Origin: Zygophlyctis sp. KS116
Lineage: Eukaryota; Chytridiomycota
Reading direction: 5' to 3'
Assembly: GCA_054661495.1 (NCBI GenBank)
Contig: BAAFSQ010000086.1
Span: 1 to 36,807, forward strand
Length of the DNA: 36,807 nt
The position numbers and the translations under genes were made by a program. The notes beneath the pieces were generated by a model. The model did not search any database and was not told the DNA's origin. It saw only the letters and a program-made list of their open reading frames with translations. Position 1 is the stretch's first letter. Each line of letters starts with the position of its first letter. Positions 36,665 through 36,807 of this stretch are shown piece after piece.

Positions 36665-36807
36665 ATGCAAAACGAAGATATGACTGGAAATACCGGTTTG
36701 CCTCAAGAGAATTATTTTGAAATTTCAGACGCTCAGGAAATCAATGATATATGCAAAAGAGAAATAAAGATTAATGATTCATCGTATGTTGGAAAAGGAT
36801 GGGCAAG
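36665..36807 (+). CDS. 5' end of a gene cut by the window edge
   Basis: An ATG at 36665 opens a frame that stays open to the right edge (47 codons, MQNEDMTGNTGLPQENYF, then SSYVGKGWA). It is acidic and soluble without a signal peptide. Too little is present to identify it. Confidence 0.4.
   Translation, partial: MQNEDMTGNTGLPQENYFEISDAQEINDICKREIKINDSSYVGKGWA

Noticed and set aside
1-36807. CRISPR arrays, transposase genes, reverse transcriptase or virus-derived elements
   Set aside because: No regularly spaced repeats and no such protein motifs were seen; the repeats present are gene-fragment duplications.

Overview
The window reads as nuclear DNA of a small, AT-rich, gene-dense fungus, most plausibly an endoparasitic early-diverging lineage (Rozella/Cryptomycota-like). 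That placement is an inference. It rests on fungal-type housekeeping genes (Heh/Src1, Spt3, an Avo2-like protein), a full-length Crinkler effector, and many small secreted proteins. Almost every multi-exon gene has ultrashort GT-AG introns: I placed 37, all 22-31 nt. Splicing at these sites restores family-conserved protein sequence, so most exon joins are firm.

Layout. 1-3017 is a mosaic: a Crinkler gene (UBL header, P-loop NTPase, REase-fold C terminus) bracketed by ~100-bp copies of a sirtuin gene tail, next to a fragment of a PDDEXK_9-type nuclease domain. 3018-8687 is a tight housekeeping block: sirtuin, 2-Cys peroxiredoxin, isobutyryl-CoA dehydrogenase, Heh/Src1 inner nuclear membrane protein and SAGA subunit Spt3. 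8688-10343 holds a truncated Cys-rich secreted-protein remnant and a secreted CAP/PR-1 protein between two identical 98-bp direct repeats. 10344-13946 is the second-largest RNA polymerase III subunit.

14250-15170 and 23490-25720 carry members of a Cys-rich secreted family that share a strong TATA promoter, including one copy reduced to flanks. 15528-21308 is a tandem pair of ~900-residue secreted paralogues sharing a sharp-edged 1,040-bp near-identical tract, followed by a secreted S1/P1 nuclease, a type I membrane protein and small membrane proteins. 26349-31909 carries a secreted/anchored orphan, an egghead-like GT2 glycosyltransferase and a half-size ABCA transporter. 31926-36807 carries an Avo2-like ankyrin protein, TIM44, Snf7/CHMP4, a LARP7-like xRRM protein, a small unknown gene and the start of another gene cut by the window edge.

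The accessory part looks like a parasite's interface kit: nuclear effector, CAP protein, Cys-rich proteins, secreted nuclease, duplicated large secreted proteins and transporter. It is interleaved with compact core genes and carries clear signs of local duplication, gene conversion and decay. No tRNA, rRNA, CRISPR array, intact transposon or virus-derived element was recognised.
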